Below, piece after piece: positions 16,508-24,880 of a stretch of 64,000 nt of DNA. The stretch is from a virus. A program made the translations under genes and the position numbers. Every line of letters starts with the position of its first letter. Within the stretch, counting starts at the first letter, position 1. The notes beneath the pieces are model-generated. The model searched no databases and was not told the origin of the DNA. It was given only the letters and a program-made list of their open reading frames with translations. The DNA lies in IMG/VR virus record IMGVR_UViG_3300009108_000751, positions 171,682 to 235,681 of that record. One strand, written 5' to 3'.

Positions 16508-17530
16508 ATGAGCGAATTTGATTTTATTGATGATTATGCTGAGCCTCAAGCTAATCTTGAGACTCTTGCTGAGAATGCTGCAGAGTCAGCCATTAACATT
16601 GCCTTCATTGGCGTCGGCGGCGGAGGATGCAAGATTGCCAAGGCTTTCTTAGATCTAGGCTTTACCAAGACAATCCTGCTGAACACAACAACTAAGGATT
16701 TCCAGACAGGTATTAATGAGGACCACCTTGTTGCTCTCCCTGGTGCTGATGGTCTGGCAAAGAACATTGAGCTCGGTCGACAAGTTCTGTCTGAGAACAG
16801 CGCCTTTGTAGAAGACGCTCTTCGTACGAAGTTAGGTAAAGTTGATTGGCTCTTCGTCTGTGCAGGCGGAGGTGGTGGTACAGGATCATCTGCTTACACT
16901 CTGGACCCCGTTTTCAAGAGATTCCTAGAAACCAATGAGGCAACTGGTAAAGTTGTCTACGTTATCTCCCAGCCTACTGCACAAGAGAAGCTTAATTCTA
17001 CCATCAAGAAAAATGCAGCATCCCTTCTGAAGGATGTTCAAAAAGATCCCTACGTTGTTCTTGACAATGAGAAACAGCTCAATGCTTTCCGCGGCCGCGT
17101 TGGTGTTCTAGGTCTTTACCCGGCAGCAAATAAAGCTTTTGCCAAGATGTTTTGGCAGCTTCTTCGTCTTGCTGACGAACCCTCACCCGTTCAAGTGTTT
17201 GACGGCAAGGATCTTGAGAGATTTTTAAGCTCACCCGGCCGTATGGTTGTAGGTTCTTCGATTTGTGCACCAGGACCTAACTTAGGTGTGCAGCTCTACC
17301 AGACTTGCCTAAATAATTCTCCTTGCCCGACGCCAAAGGGGCATGCTGAGACAGGTGTTCTTCTGCAAGTAATCACTGAAGATCATGCTAACGATGTAAG
17401 TATCAGCGGTCACCTTGAAGCATCAACTGCCTACGTGGGCGGAAGAACCAATACGCTTTTCTCAGGCATTTATGTTCGTGATGATCTTCCGGGACTCGTG
17501 ACAGTATTAGCTTTAGGCGGCTTGAAGTGA
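16508..17530 (+). CDS. FtsZ/tubulin-superfamily GTPase
   Basis: A 340-residue protein with two glycine motifs of the FtsZ/tubulin fold: IGVGGGGCKIA near residue 36 and CAGGGGGTGSSA near residue 118, the latter being the tubulin signature. FDGKDLERFL is in the right place for the T7-loop acidic residue that completes the next subunit's GTP site. Jumbo phages use the tubulin PhuZ to centre the phage nucleus. This protein looks closer to FtsZ/TubZ by its N-terminus, so a similar role is inferred, not shown. GGAG precedes the ATG; it is followed by a 4-base overlap. Confidence 0.82.
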   Translation: MSEFDFIDDYAEPQANLETLAENAAESAINIAFIGVGGGGCKIAKAFLDLGFTKTILLNTTTKDFQTGINEDHLVALPGADGLAKNIELGRQVLSENSAFVEDALRTKLGKVDWLFVCAGGGGGTGSSAYTLDPVFKRFLETNEATGKVVYVISQPTAQEKLNSTIKKNAASLLKDVQKDPYVVLDNEKQLNAFRGRVGVLGLYPAANKAFAKMFWQLLRLADEPSPVQVFDGKDLERFLSSPGRMVVGSSICAPGPNLGVQLYQTCLNNSPCPTPKGHAETGVLLQVITEDHANDVSISGHLEASTAYVGGRTNTLFSGIYVRDDLPGLVTVLALGGLK

Positions 17531-17952
17531 GATTTCTCTTAGCTGCAGCACTGATTGTTGCACCGCAGCTATCTTATGCTGAGTGTGCTGATCTGACCCC
17601 GCTTAATCAAGGGCAAACAGCGCCGTGTGACGGCGTGCATGTAAAAGCAGCAGCGATGGCTAAGATTGTAGTTGATATAGAAAATGCTAAGAAGCAGTGT
17701 GATCTTCGGGTAGATGAGCAAAAGAAAAAATCCGATGCTATATGCACCGGAGAGCTTGGTAAGCGCGATGTTGAGATCCTCACAATAAAGAATATTCACG
17801 AGTTAAAAGAGGATATGCGGAAGAAGCAGATTAACTTTCTTGTAACTCAACTTGATAAGTCACAGCGCCCTGGCTGGTATTTCGTTGCAGGTACTGTAGC
17901 AGGAATTGCAGTCACTATGGCATCTGCTTGGACTTTAAACCAGATAAAATAG
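17527..17952 (+). CDS. Exported coiled-coil protein with C-terminal membrane anchor
   Basis: A 141-residue protein. Residues 1-18 (MRFLLAAALIVAPQLSYA) form a cleavable signal peptide. A Cys-containing segment and a charged coiled coil follow, and a membrane segment (WYFVAGTVAGIAVTMASAW) lies at the C-terminus. Most of the protein would be periplasmic and tethered by its tail. It could belong to the lysis genes just upstream. GTG start overlaps the tubulin stop. Confidence 0.6.
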   Translation: MRFLLAAALIVAPQLSYAECADLTPLNQGQTAPCDGVHVKAAAMAKIVVDIENAKKQCDLRVDEQKKKSDAICTGELGKRDVEILTIKNIHELKEDMRKKQINFLVTQLDKSQRPGWYFVAGTVAGIAVTMASAWTLNQIK

Positions 17953-17963
17953 CAGTGCAAGAC

Positions 17964-17973
17964 CATATTTATT
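17964..17973 (+). promoter_or_regulatory. ATATTTAT-type upstream motif
   Basis: CATATTTATT lies 36 bases before the ATG at 18000, the same spacing as the copy at 7706. The next gene again encodes a tagged protein. Confidence 0.45.
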
Positions 17974-17999
17974 TCGACTCACTGTTACCGGAGTAGATA

Positions 18000-19814
18000 A
18001 TGGCCGTTAAGATCACTGAAACTGCCTTGCGAGAATTTGTAAGGAACATGCTTCTAGAAGAAGCAGGAGACGATGCTCCCGCAGAGGAGACAAATCCACC
18101 TGCAGTATCTGAAATACCGATGGATAAACCGGATACTCCTTTAGAGGCAGATCCCCAAGTTGTTGATAATGAGCTTGGACCACCCACTGCAGATCCTTCC
18201 TACGTTCCCGATGGAATGCCTGAGTTAAAAGTTGCAGTTGGAAAACTTCTAGATGATGTTCCTGACTCTGCAATCGGAACTGCTTATAAAATAGTTCGAA
18301 AATCCCTGGATAACCTGCACAGCGTTCTGAGGCAAAGGTCTGAGATCAGCCCGGGAGTAGAAGTTGTCATACCCGGTAGCTTCGAGCCTGGTGATCCTAT
18401 TTCTACTGAGGAACCCGCTGATATCCTTGACTTAAGCGAAAGCACAAGCCTGGAAAGATTAGTATACTTTATTTCTGAAGCACCTTATGAGCCCGGCCGA
18501 GTAAGCATGGATAGCTCTTTAGTTAAAGGAGTTTCCGATCCCACAGATCCTTTTGCGAACATAGAATTCGCCGAAGAAGATGAAGAGTTCGAAGAAGAAG
18601 AAATAGAAGTTTCTCCCGCATCCCCGGGCCCTCGAAGAGTTGTAGATGCTCCAAAGGGAGATGTAACAGCGGCCGGATTCGGCACTGATGACGAACAACC
18701 CGATTCTGATCTTGAAAAAATGATCGGAAGCCAAATGTCCTCAGCGCAAGCTGAAAAGATGCGAAAAGATCAGGAGGCTGCAGAAAAAGCTCAGGCTGTT
18801 ATTGATAAAGAACAGGGTGTAGTTTCTCAGATGCTAGTAGATAAAAGCCTAGCTAAGAGAATCGAGATCGCAAAAGAAATGTTTGCCAGCAAGGCAAGTG
18901 CTATAGATGCAGCACTCGCGAAAGGTGACGATCTAGATACAGTTCTTGATTTTGACGAGCTTGAGAGAGTTCAAGAAGAGCTTGAGTCAACTGATGCGTT
19001 CACCCAGTCAATGCAGGCAGGATCAGCAAAGTTTAGTGAAATGTCTGACGAGCTTAAGTCACGCTATGCAGATGTTTTTCTCGGCGGTGGTGAGCCAATG
19101 AAGTCTAGTGTGTTTAGAAACCTTCAAGATTCTGCATTCATGAAATTTATGCTGGGCTTAGCTATTGGTCCCGATGTATTTGATGAGAAGTTTGTTGAAT
19201 TTATAATCTCTCCCCCAGAGGATGCTAAGAAAATTAGAAGCTTCCTGATAAAGCACACTGATGTGGCGAGAATAATGTCGAACCCCACAGCAGGCGGTGT
19301 CGAAAAAGTCTTGGACCAGCTTCGTGAAAAATCCGCTGGGAGCGACCTAGTCGACCAGTACAAACATCTTGTAACTCTTTACTTGGCTAATGATATTGAT
19401 TTCCCTGGAGCAAAATCTTCAAAGTTTCACTTCAACAAAAAAGTTGGAAACGATGCTCTAGAGAAAGCAGTATCTGGCCTTATTCGGAGGGGCGAAAAAG
19501 AAGCCTACGATAATCTTGAACAGCTTCTTAACGATCCAAAGAACAAGAAGACAGTTGCAGGCCACTTAGGCAAGGGCTGGAAGATTGAACCCTGGCGGTC
19601 CAAAGAAGCTGAAGAGGAAGTACCAGCCCTAGAACCCCAGCCGGACGCTAGTCCTGCCGCGACAATTAAACGCTCAGCAGGCGGCAGAACTTTCCGCCGA
19701 CGAGCAGCATCTGAGATATCTGAATCCATGACACCTGCAGATGCTATCTTGCAATCTGCTCCGGTAAATCCCGACCTAGACAAAGCCCTCCTTCTTGTGA
19801 AGGGCATTGCATGA
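18000..19814 (+). CDS. Large tagged putative virion protein
   Basis: A 604-residue protein. The tag MAVKITETALREFVRNMLLEE is at the start, and a second tag-like element SLERLVYFISEAP lies near residue 150 after an acidic Pro-rich region. An acidic block (about 185-205) and a long helical region (240-540) follow. The C-terminus carries DAILQSAPVNPDLDKAL, a peptide that recurs in the basic protein at 34883. No enzyme motif is seen. The build suggests a structural or packaged protein that may be processed. Confidence 0.65.
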   Translation: MAVKITETALREFVRNMLLEEAGDDAPAEETNPPAVSEIPMDKPDTPLEADPQVVDNELGPPTADPSYVPDGMPELKVAVGKLLDDVPDSAIGTAYKIVRKSLDNLHSVLRQRSEISPGVEVVIPGSFEPGDPISTEEPADILDLSESTSLERLVYFISEAPYEPGRVSMDSSLVKGVSDPTDPFANIEFAEEDEEFEEEEIEVSPASPGPRRVVDAPKGDVTAAGFGTDDEQPDSDLEKMIGSQMSSAQAEKMRKDQEAAEKAQAVIDKEQGVVSQMLVDKSLAKRIEIAKEMFASKASAIDAALAKGDDLDTVLDFDELERVQEELESTDAFTQSMQAGSAKFSEMSDELKSRYADVFLGGGEPMKSSVFRNLQDSAFMKFMLGLAIGPDVFDEKFVEFIISPPEDAKKIRSFLIKHTDVARIMSNPTAGGVEKVLDQLREKSAGSDLVDQYKHLVTLYLANDIDFPGAKSSKFHFNKKVGNDALEKAVSGLIRRGEKEAYDNLEQLLNDPKNKKTVAGHLGKGWKIEPWRSKEAEEEVPALEPQPDASPAATIKRSAGGRTFRRRAASEISESMTPADAILQSAPVNPDLDKALLLVKGIA

Positions 19815-20197
19815 ATAAGCGCTTCTTAAAGGAGCTTAGTAGTGAACTTAGGCAGGGTGCTGCTGAAAAGCAGCAGTATACTTCGAGGCTTCTTTCTGAG
19901 ATGCCAATGCCTGTCCTTCCTAGAGAAAATTTTAGATCAAGATGGGAAGTTTTGGAGTCACCAAAGCGTCTTGCACGATCATATAGCTTCCTAAGTAGCA
20001 AAAAAATGCAGGAATTTATAAATGAGCTTTTAGAATATCAGGGAAAAACAAATCACGCTGGTGACATTAGAATCAATCATGGCGATGTAATGATTGAAGT
20101 CTATACCAAGGACTTGAACTGCCTTACAGAGCTAGATTATGAGTACGCCAAGATGGCTGATCTTATCTACCAGGACCTGGAGTATTACGGTGATTAA
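19811..20197 (+). CDS. Pterin-4a-carbinolamine dehydratase-like fold protein
   Basis: A 128-residue protein. From residue 45 the order W-x-V ... SYSFLSSKKMQEFINELL ... NHAGDI ... VMIEVYTKDLNCLTELDYEYAKMAD follows the alpha/beta pattern of pterin dehydratases (PCD/DCoH). NHAGD takes the place of the active-site HHP. Since the second His and the Pro are altered, catalysis is doubtful and a structural or chaperone-like role is equally possible. Four-base overlap with the preceding virion gene. Confidence 0.55.
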   Translation: MNKRFLKELSSELRQGAAEKQQYTSRLLSEMPMPVLPRENFRSRWEVLESPKRLARSYSFLSSKKMQEFINELLEYQGKTNHAGDIRINHGDVMIEVYTKDLNCLTELDYEYAKMADLIYQDLEYYGD

Positions 20198-20558
20198 TCA
20201 GAACGAAGAGAGGTTTTTCGCTTCCGAAAGCCTCCAGGGAACTTTGACACCCGATTTACTAGAAGGAAGATCTACAGCAGGTTCTTTTGCGTTAATGGCA
20301 GGAGGCCAGGAATATGAGCTTCATTCTTATGATGAAGGGCCAACCGGCGTCACTATGATTTTTAATTGCAGCGCTGATATGTTGCCGGCAATACTTGACG
20401 CAAATGCATCGGGTATTAATTTGCGCTGCGGAAAAAATGAAATAACCCGGGATCTTTCGAGATATGAGATCAGCTGGGATATAATTAGAATTGGGTCATC
20501 TAACTACAAGGTGACACTATCTTTTTCGAAGAACCAGGCAGGAATAATAAATGGCTAA
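20190..20558 (+). CDS. Hypothetical beta-rich protein
   Basis: A 122-residue protein from GTG 20190, supported by GGAG seven bases upstream and an eight-base overlap with the previous stop. Short strands alternate (SFALMAGGQEYELHSY, VTMIFNCSA, YKVTLSFSKN). No family is recognised. Likely cotranslated with its neighbours in the putative virion operon. Confidence 0.55.
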   Translation: MINQNEERFFASESLQGTLTPDLLEGRSTAGSFALMAGGQEYELHSYDEGPTGVTMIFNCSADMLPAILDANASGINLRCGKNEITRDLSRYEISWDIIRIGSSNYKVTLSFSKNQAGIING

Positions 20559-20769
20559 CGAGAAATCAAATCCAAAGCCCGCTGAAAAAAATACGCAGGC
20601 CACTCCTCCGGGACCGTTTGATAAGTTTATTGATGACCAGCTCAAGAGAGAGCAGAAGAATATAGCGCGCCACAAAAGCGTAGCCGATCAAGGTGAAACA
20701 CCGCAGCAGAAATACAACAGGCTTTACCGAGAAAATCCCGGTAACAAGACGGTCTGGAGAAAAAAATGA
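20551..20769 (+). CDS. Small Pro/Lys/Gln-rich protein
   Basis: A 72-residue, mostly disordered basic protein (PKPAEKNTQATPPGPFDKF, then a helix with LKREQKNIARHKS). Eight-base overlap upstream and ATGA-type overlap downstream support expression. No function can be assigned. Confidence 0.5.
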   Translation: MANEKSNPKPAEKNTQATPPGPFDKFIDDQLKREQKNIARHKSVADQGETPQQKYNRLYRENPGNKTVWRKK

Positions 20770-21443
20770 GTAAGAAGATAACAACAGGATCTCAGCTTGA
20801 GAAGTTCCTGAAGCGCCTTGTAAGTGAGAGCATGGACCAGGCCCAGGAAGAGCTTGAAAACTTAAGCGAAAATTCTATTCCGCATCTTCGAGAGCAAGAA
20901 GAAGCCGAAGAAGAAGTTGAGGAAGAAGAAGTTGAGGAAGAAGAAGTTGAGGAAGAACCTGCTGAAGAAGATGAAGTAGACGTTGATGTTGAAGATGAAG
21001 AATCGGAGGAAGTAGAAGTCGACGTAAGTGTAGATGAAAAAGATCCAATGCAGCGTCCATCCGCAGAAGATCGTGCTCCTAAGAAGCCAGAATCTGGGGG
21101 AGAAGTCACCCTTGGAAACATCCTGTACAATATCAATCACATTCGAAGCGGGCGATCTCTTAAAGACCCAGAAGTTCGGAGCAATCTCCAGGACTATTTT
21201 AATCGCCTGAGCAACCCAGAGAGAATGGCACTCTCAGAATTCTTAGAAGGGCTCACTGATGTTATTGTCAAGGGAGTTCCTGCAGAGGATGCAGAAGATC
21301 CTGGCGATGAAGTCAAGATGAGCGAGCCTGGTGCTGATTCGAGCACCGAAGAAGTTGAAACTGAAGACGAAGTCGAAGTCGAAGAAAAAACTGCTGAAAA
21401 GCCAGCAGAAGATTTAACCCCACCAATCCAAGTACGGAGATAA
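20766..21443 (+). CDS. Tagged acidic repeat protein
   Basis: A 225-residue protein. Residues 8-24 (SQLEKFLKRLVSES) form a tag-like helix. Residues about 42-95 are Glu/Val/Asp-rich, including an imperfect repeat of EEEVEE. A small helical domain at about 115-170 (NILYNINHIRSGRSL, FLEGLTDVI) is followed by another acidic tail. The make-up matches scaffold or internal head proteins. Not recognised by family. Confidence 0.62.
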   Translation: MSKKITTGSQLEKFLKRLVSESMDQAQEELENLSENSIPHLREQEEAEEEVEEEEVEEEEVEEEPAEEDEVDVDVEDEESEEVEVDVSVDEKDPMQRPSAEDRAPKKPESGGEVTLGNILYNINHIRSGRSLKDPEVRSNLQDYFNRLSNPERMALSEFLEGLTDVIVKGVPAEDAEDPGDEVKMSEPGADSSTEEVETEDEVEVEEKTAEKPAEDLTPPIQVRR

Positions 21444-21444
21444 G

Positions 21445-21642
21445 ATGAAGACCACAACTATTACGTTGGGAAATGGAAGTGTTTTAGAAGTGCAACATAC
21501 GCCGGAGTTTATAACAAAGGTGTCAGAATGGAAAGGCATCCAAAAGGAAAGGATTAGCCCGCTCGATATAAAGGATTTCATTAGGTCGTCATTTAAGATT
21601 GCAATGGATGAGGGAACCTTAGAAAAGGTTGAGGCTATCTAA
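21445..21642 (+). CDS. Hypothetical 65-residue protein
   Basis: A short protein starting one base after the preceding stop. Two strands (TTTITLGNGSVLEVQ) precede a helical half (LDIKDFIRSSFKIAMDEGTLE). It resembles small chaperone or regulator-size phage proteins, without a known family. Immediately followed by a tagged protein. Confidence 0.5.
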   Translation: MKTTTITLGNGSVLEVQHTPEFITKVSEWKGIQKERISPLDIKDFIRSSFKIAMDEGTLEKVEAI

Positions 21643-21957
21643 GTGAACGAGAAGCTACTCAGACAGATCATTCGCCAGGAGCTCCAGACGCTCTCAGAGG
21701 CAAGAATGATGAAAACTCGAGAGGGATCTCGTGTTGACTATGTGTCTGAGGAGTACATCGCGGAGCTTGAGAAAGATCTTGAAGAGCTTGTAAACATGAG
21801 AAAGCGTAGAGGCATGCGTGAGAGAGAGCGATATGTTCTATCGCGAGCCGTAGATCATGTCAGAACAAGCCTGAAGAGAGCCACCAAAGCCCTGGAAAAG
21901 AGAAATGCTCTTCGCAAAGCCGCAGAGACAGATCTCATCACAGATAGCGAAAAGTAA
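21643..21957 (+). CDS. Tagged small helical protein
   Basis: A 104-residue protein with the classic tag MNEKLLRQIIRQELQTLSEA at the N-terminus, then a highly charged helical body (EYIAELEKDLEELVNMRKRRG). GTG start. It closes the 18-22 kb tagged-gene run, just before a new promoter. Confidence 0.6.
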   Translation: MNEKLLRQIIRQELQTLSEARMMKTREGSRVDYVSEEYIAELEKDLEELVNMRKRRGMRERERYVLSRAVDHVRTSLKRATKALEKRNALRKAAETDLITDSEK

Positions 21958-21972
21958 AAAATACCTTTATAG

Positions 21973-22001
21973 GTGTAAACTTTCTAGTAATGTTGTATTA
22001 T
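21973..22001 (+). promoter_or_regulatory. Class A promoter candidate, GTGTAA-17-TATTAT
   Basis: GTGTAA (21973-21978) and TATTAT (21996-22001) are separated by 17 bases. An AGGAGG ribosome site and an ATG follow within 23 bases. It would drive the nuclease operon at 22024-23217. Confidence 0.6.
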
Positions 22002-22023
22002 AGACATACTAGGAGGTGCCCTA

Positions 22024-22377
22024 ATGGCCGAAGAGAAAAAGAACTGGATCCCAGAGATCATGTACGAGGAGAGCTCCGGAGATGGCTCTTCAAATCTGCC
22101 TTTCATCCAAGTCCCGCAAGACGAGGAGATGCCCAAGCTTTTGTTCATGTTTGAAAGTCGTCAAACTGAGGACGTAGAGCCTGGACCTGAAGGGGAAGAT
22201 CTACCTGTTTTTGAGTGGGATCTTCACCAGTATGCGAACATGGCAGTGCTGAAAGAAGCTCTTCGCCCTGAACTGTTCGATGAGGTCCGGGTCTCACTTG
22301 GCTTGCAGACTATGGCTGAAGCAGTCACCGCCGGCCAGCAGATCTCCCAAAACGTCAGAAATACGCTGGAAGATTAA
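22024..22377 (+). CDS. Hypothetical acidic protein
   Basis: A 117-residue acidic protein behind an excellent promoter and AGGAGG ribosome site, so it is probably well expressed. KLLFMFESRQT and FEWDLHQYANM are its hydrophobic parts. It abuts the PD-(D/E)XK nuclease gene with no gap (TAAATG) and could be a partner or inhibitor of it. The family is not recognised. Confidence 0.6.
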   Translation: MAEEKKNWIPEIMYEESSGDGSSNLPFIQVPQDEEMPKLLFMFESRQTEDVEPGPEGEDLPVFEWDLHQYANMAVLKEALRPELFDEVRVSLGLQTMAEAVTAGQQISQNVRNTLED

Positions 22378-23217
22378 ATGGCATACATCACACGAGAAGA
22401 TGTTCGATCCACGCTTGTCGATATGCAAGGCTTCTATCAGGAGCTCAAGCAAGTTTTTCAGAGCAGCGGGATGAATATCGAGGATAATCTAGGTCGGCGC
22501 AATATTCTTATGTCACAGGTGCAAGAGGAGTTCCTCGCTCGAGCTCTTAGCAAGCGCTATGAGAATGTCATAGCTGATGGCGCCCCAGGAAAAGCTGATA
22601 TCTACATTGCTGACCATGACCGTGAGATCGAGTGTAAATTGACCACTATAAACAAATCAGGTGCAATCAGCCTTCAATCTGATTACGAAACCCTCAAGCA
22701 GAAGGGTAGCTTGGATTATGTTTATTTCATTGCGTCACCTGACTTTGAAAGCTTCGCAGTGCTTTACTTCCAGGGTTTGACAGTAGATGATTTTAGAACG
22801 CTGTCTAACGGTTCCCGGGGCAAGGTCGCTATGAAGAAGCACGCAGGAATGGAGAAGGCTGAGATTCTCTGGGGCGGTGTTCAAAAGAAGAATGATCTAG
22901 AGCTTGATAAGCTGGCTATTCTTTTTGAAGAAGAGACAGAACGCCATAGATCGAACATGCACCGAGTAAACTTCCTCAAGAATGAGATCACCCAGAAGAT
23001 CTCTACAAAAAAACACATCTCAGGAAAAAGCCTGTCAGATCGCGATCTGAAGTCTGCAAGTGCCCAGTTTGAAAAGCTATTCGAGAGGCAAGAGCGTGAG
23101 CGATCGCGCCATTCAAAAAAAGTAAGAGGATTACTCGATAGAAAAACCTACTGGTTGTCACAGCCCGGGAAGTACTCATTCTTGCTTGAAAAAGTGTCAC
23201 ATTCTATTGCTGAGTGA
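22378..23217 (+). CDS. PD-(D/E)XK nuclease-like protein
   Basis: A 279-residue protein. GKADIYIADHDREIECKL (residues 71-88) supplies Asp74, Glu85 and Lys87 in the D-x10-ExK arrangement of restriction-like endonucleases. A helix before it (QEEFLARALSKRY) and the strand LDYVYFIASPDF after it fit that fold. The C-terminal 80 residues are basic and helical and could bind DNA. Possible roles include host-DNA degradation, recombination or a restriction-type activity. No methyltransferase is adjacent. Confidence 0.68.
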   Translation: MAYITREDVRSTLVDMQGFYQELKQVFQSSGMNIEDNLGRRNILMSQVQEEFLARALSKRYENVIADGAPGKADIYIADHDREIECKLTTINKSGAISLQSDYETLKQKGSLDYVYFIASPDFESFAVLYFQGLTVDDFRTLSNGSRGKVAMKKHAGMEKAEILWGGVQKKNDLELDKLAILFEEETERHRSNMHRVNFLKNEITQKISTKKHISGKSLSDRDLKSASAQFEKLFERQERERSRHSKKVRGLLDRKTYWLSQPGKYSFLLEKVSHSIAE

Positions 23218-23258
23218 TATTTAAACTACGCATAGACATTTATGCAAGGAGATCAATC

Positions 23259-24206
23259 ATGGATTTTAACGCCAAGCGTTTAGCACTCTTAGCCGGCGTC
23301 GGTAACCCCGAGGACCGCCACGCAATCGTTCAGGAACAAGCACAGCAGCTTAATGAGTCTATCGAAGCTCGCCAGACAAGTTCAGACGAAGAAGACGTCC
23401 GCAAGGCGGTCCGCCGTACAATCCAAAAGATGGTCTCCGAAGGCGCGATCAACCTCCAAGAAGACAGTATCGCACGTGAGCTCGAACATCTTAGAGCAAA
23501 TATTCAAGCTGATCATGATCACATCGCTGCTCTAGTTGATGATATGCACGATGACAAAGATGAGATCGAGAGAGCTGAGCACCACCGCGAAGAAATGCAC
23601 GAAGAAGAAGGCTACGGCATCACGGGCGGAGCAATGCACGTCTTTGAAGACGAAGACACAGTTTCCGACGCTGATCTTGCAGACGACCCACAATACGATG
23701 ATGATGAAGACGAGGACGAGGAATACGATCTCACAGAAGAAGAAGATCGTAAGGCTCCTTCCAAAGAAGATCTTGAGCGCATGAGAAAGTCTCTTGAGGC
23801 AGCAGAGGCAGAAGCCAAGCGCCGAGAGCAACAGAAGAATAAGCAAAACGAAAGCCTTAGCGAAAACGACGCCAACCTCATGAGACTGCAGAAGCTTGCA
23901 GGCCTCCAGATTCTCTCAGAAGGACACCACGGTGATCACATGGAAGAGGATGAGCTTGAAGAAGACGTGATGGGAACTCAGGGCTTCAACCGAGCTGAGC
24001 TGAAAAATTCTGCACCTACAGATGCCACTCTGGATCCTCAAACCGACCAGGACATTGACGAAGAAGAGGAAGCTAATCTTTACGAGATGGAAGACGGCAC
24101 CCTTCAGATGCAGATCGGTGAAAAGCGTTACGTGATGCAAGAGCTTGAAGAAGTTGATGCTGTAGAGTTCACTGACGAAGACGGCAATACCTGGGCAAAG
24201 CAATAA
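23259..24206 (+). CDS. Very acidic scaffold-like protein with tag-like elements
   Basis: A 315-residue protein from ATG 23259, chosen because AAGGAG lies seven bases upstream. It is rich in Glu/Asp/His. VRKAVRRTIQKMVSEGA (near 50) and NLMRLQKLAGLQILSEG (near 210) are tag-like amphipathic helices ending in SEG. A long acidic run lies near 140-165, and a compact C-terminal piece (LQMQIGEKRYVMQELEE) ends the protein. Features suit a prohead scaffold or core protein, without homology proof. Confidence 0.6.
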   Translation: MDFNAKRLALLAGVGNPEDRHAIVQEQAQQLNESIEARQTSSDEEDVRKAVRRTIQKMVSEGAINLQEDSIARELEHLRANIQADHDHIAALVDDMHDDKDEIERAEHHREEMHEEEGYGITGGAMHVFEDEDTVSDADLADDPQYDDDEDEDEEYDLTEEEDRKAPSKEDLERMRKSLEAAEAEAKRREQQKNKQNESLSENDANLMRLQKLAGLQILSEGHHGDHMEEDELEEDVMGTQGFNRAELKNSAPTDATLDPQTDQDIDEEEEANLYEMEDGTLQMQIGEKRYVMQELEEVDAVEFTDEDGNTWAKQ

Positions 24207-24252
24207 GTAAACATCTGATTCTATCATGTTAGAATAAGCTCGGAGGTCCAAA

Positions 24253-24444
24253 ATGAGACTACACCCGAGTGCTGTTAAGCGGCTATTGAAGATTTATGAC
24301 ACCTACGGCGGTTACCGCGAGGAAACCAAGTTGCGTCAAGAGCTAGAGAAGCTCGACCTGTCTGCGTACCAGCAGCAGCAACCACCCAACAATGAAGTGC
24401 TCGTGTGCACTGATGAGCTCCAGGCGGCCCTAAGGAATTTGTAA
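24253..24444 (+). CDS. Hypothetical 63-residue protein
   Basis: A small helical protein (HPSAVKRLLKIYDTYGGY) with a Gln/Pro-rich centre. It is preceded by CGGAGG and by a possible promoter (GTAAAC-17-TAGAAT at 24207-24235). It precedes the next gene by one base. No known family. Confidence 0.5.
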   Translation: MRLHPSAVKRLLKIYDTYGGYREETKLRQELEKLDLSAYQQQQPPNNEVLVCTDELQAALRNL

Positions 24445-24445
24445 T

Positions 24446-24862
24446 ATGCCGTCTTATGATGTCGGTCAAGTTGTTTACGTTGTTTCGTCCCAAAAAATGC
24501 AAGTTCTTCCGTTTGTTATTTCGGAAGAGGTAGTTAGAAAGACTCTTGCAGGTCAGGATGTTACTTATCTAGTCAAGAGAGACAAGACGAACAAGACGTA
24601 TAACCTTGCCGATATCCAGGGTGATGTCTATGAGGACATTGACGACGTGCGTAATTCGCTCATCATTAATGCTACTAATGCTATCGAAAAGATCTGTGAT
24701 CAATCACGTCGCAAAGGCGAAGCTTTGACATCTGCGTCGAGACAGTCTAAGCCGAAGTCGCCCTCTAAAGAGACTGTCGTCAATGTACCCACTGACGAGG
24801 ATCTAAAAAGTTTCGTTTTAGATGACGGAACACGCGTCAGAGTGAATTTACAAGATATGTAG
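24446..24862 (+). CDS. Hypothetical protein with GDLV-like first strand
   Basis: A 138-residue protein. YDVGQVVYVVSSQKMQVLPFVISEE recalls the opening of the GDLV beta-barrel family, with further strands (VTYLVKRD) and a helical Lys/Ser-rich C-terminal half ending in VRVNLQDM. It sits directly before the ClpB-like gene. The similarity is weak and function is unknown. Confidence 0.5.
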   Translation: MPSYDVGQVVYVVSSQKMQVLPFVISEEVVRKTLAGQDVTYLVKRDKTNKTYNLADIQGDVYEDIDDVRNSLIINATNAIEKICDQSRRKGEALTSASRQSKPKSPSKETVVNVPTDEDLKSFVLDDGTRVRVNLQDM

Positions 24863-24880
24863 TCTCTAGAGGGGATTTAC

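Noticed and set aside
20862-21140. Minus-strand Phe/Ser-rich frames opposite acidic proteins (also at 8404, 14825, 23532)
   Set aside because: They arise from reversed GAA/GAG codon runs and have no other support.
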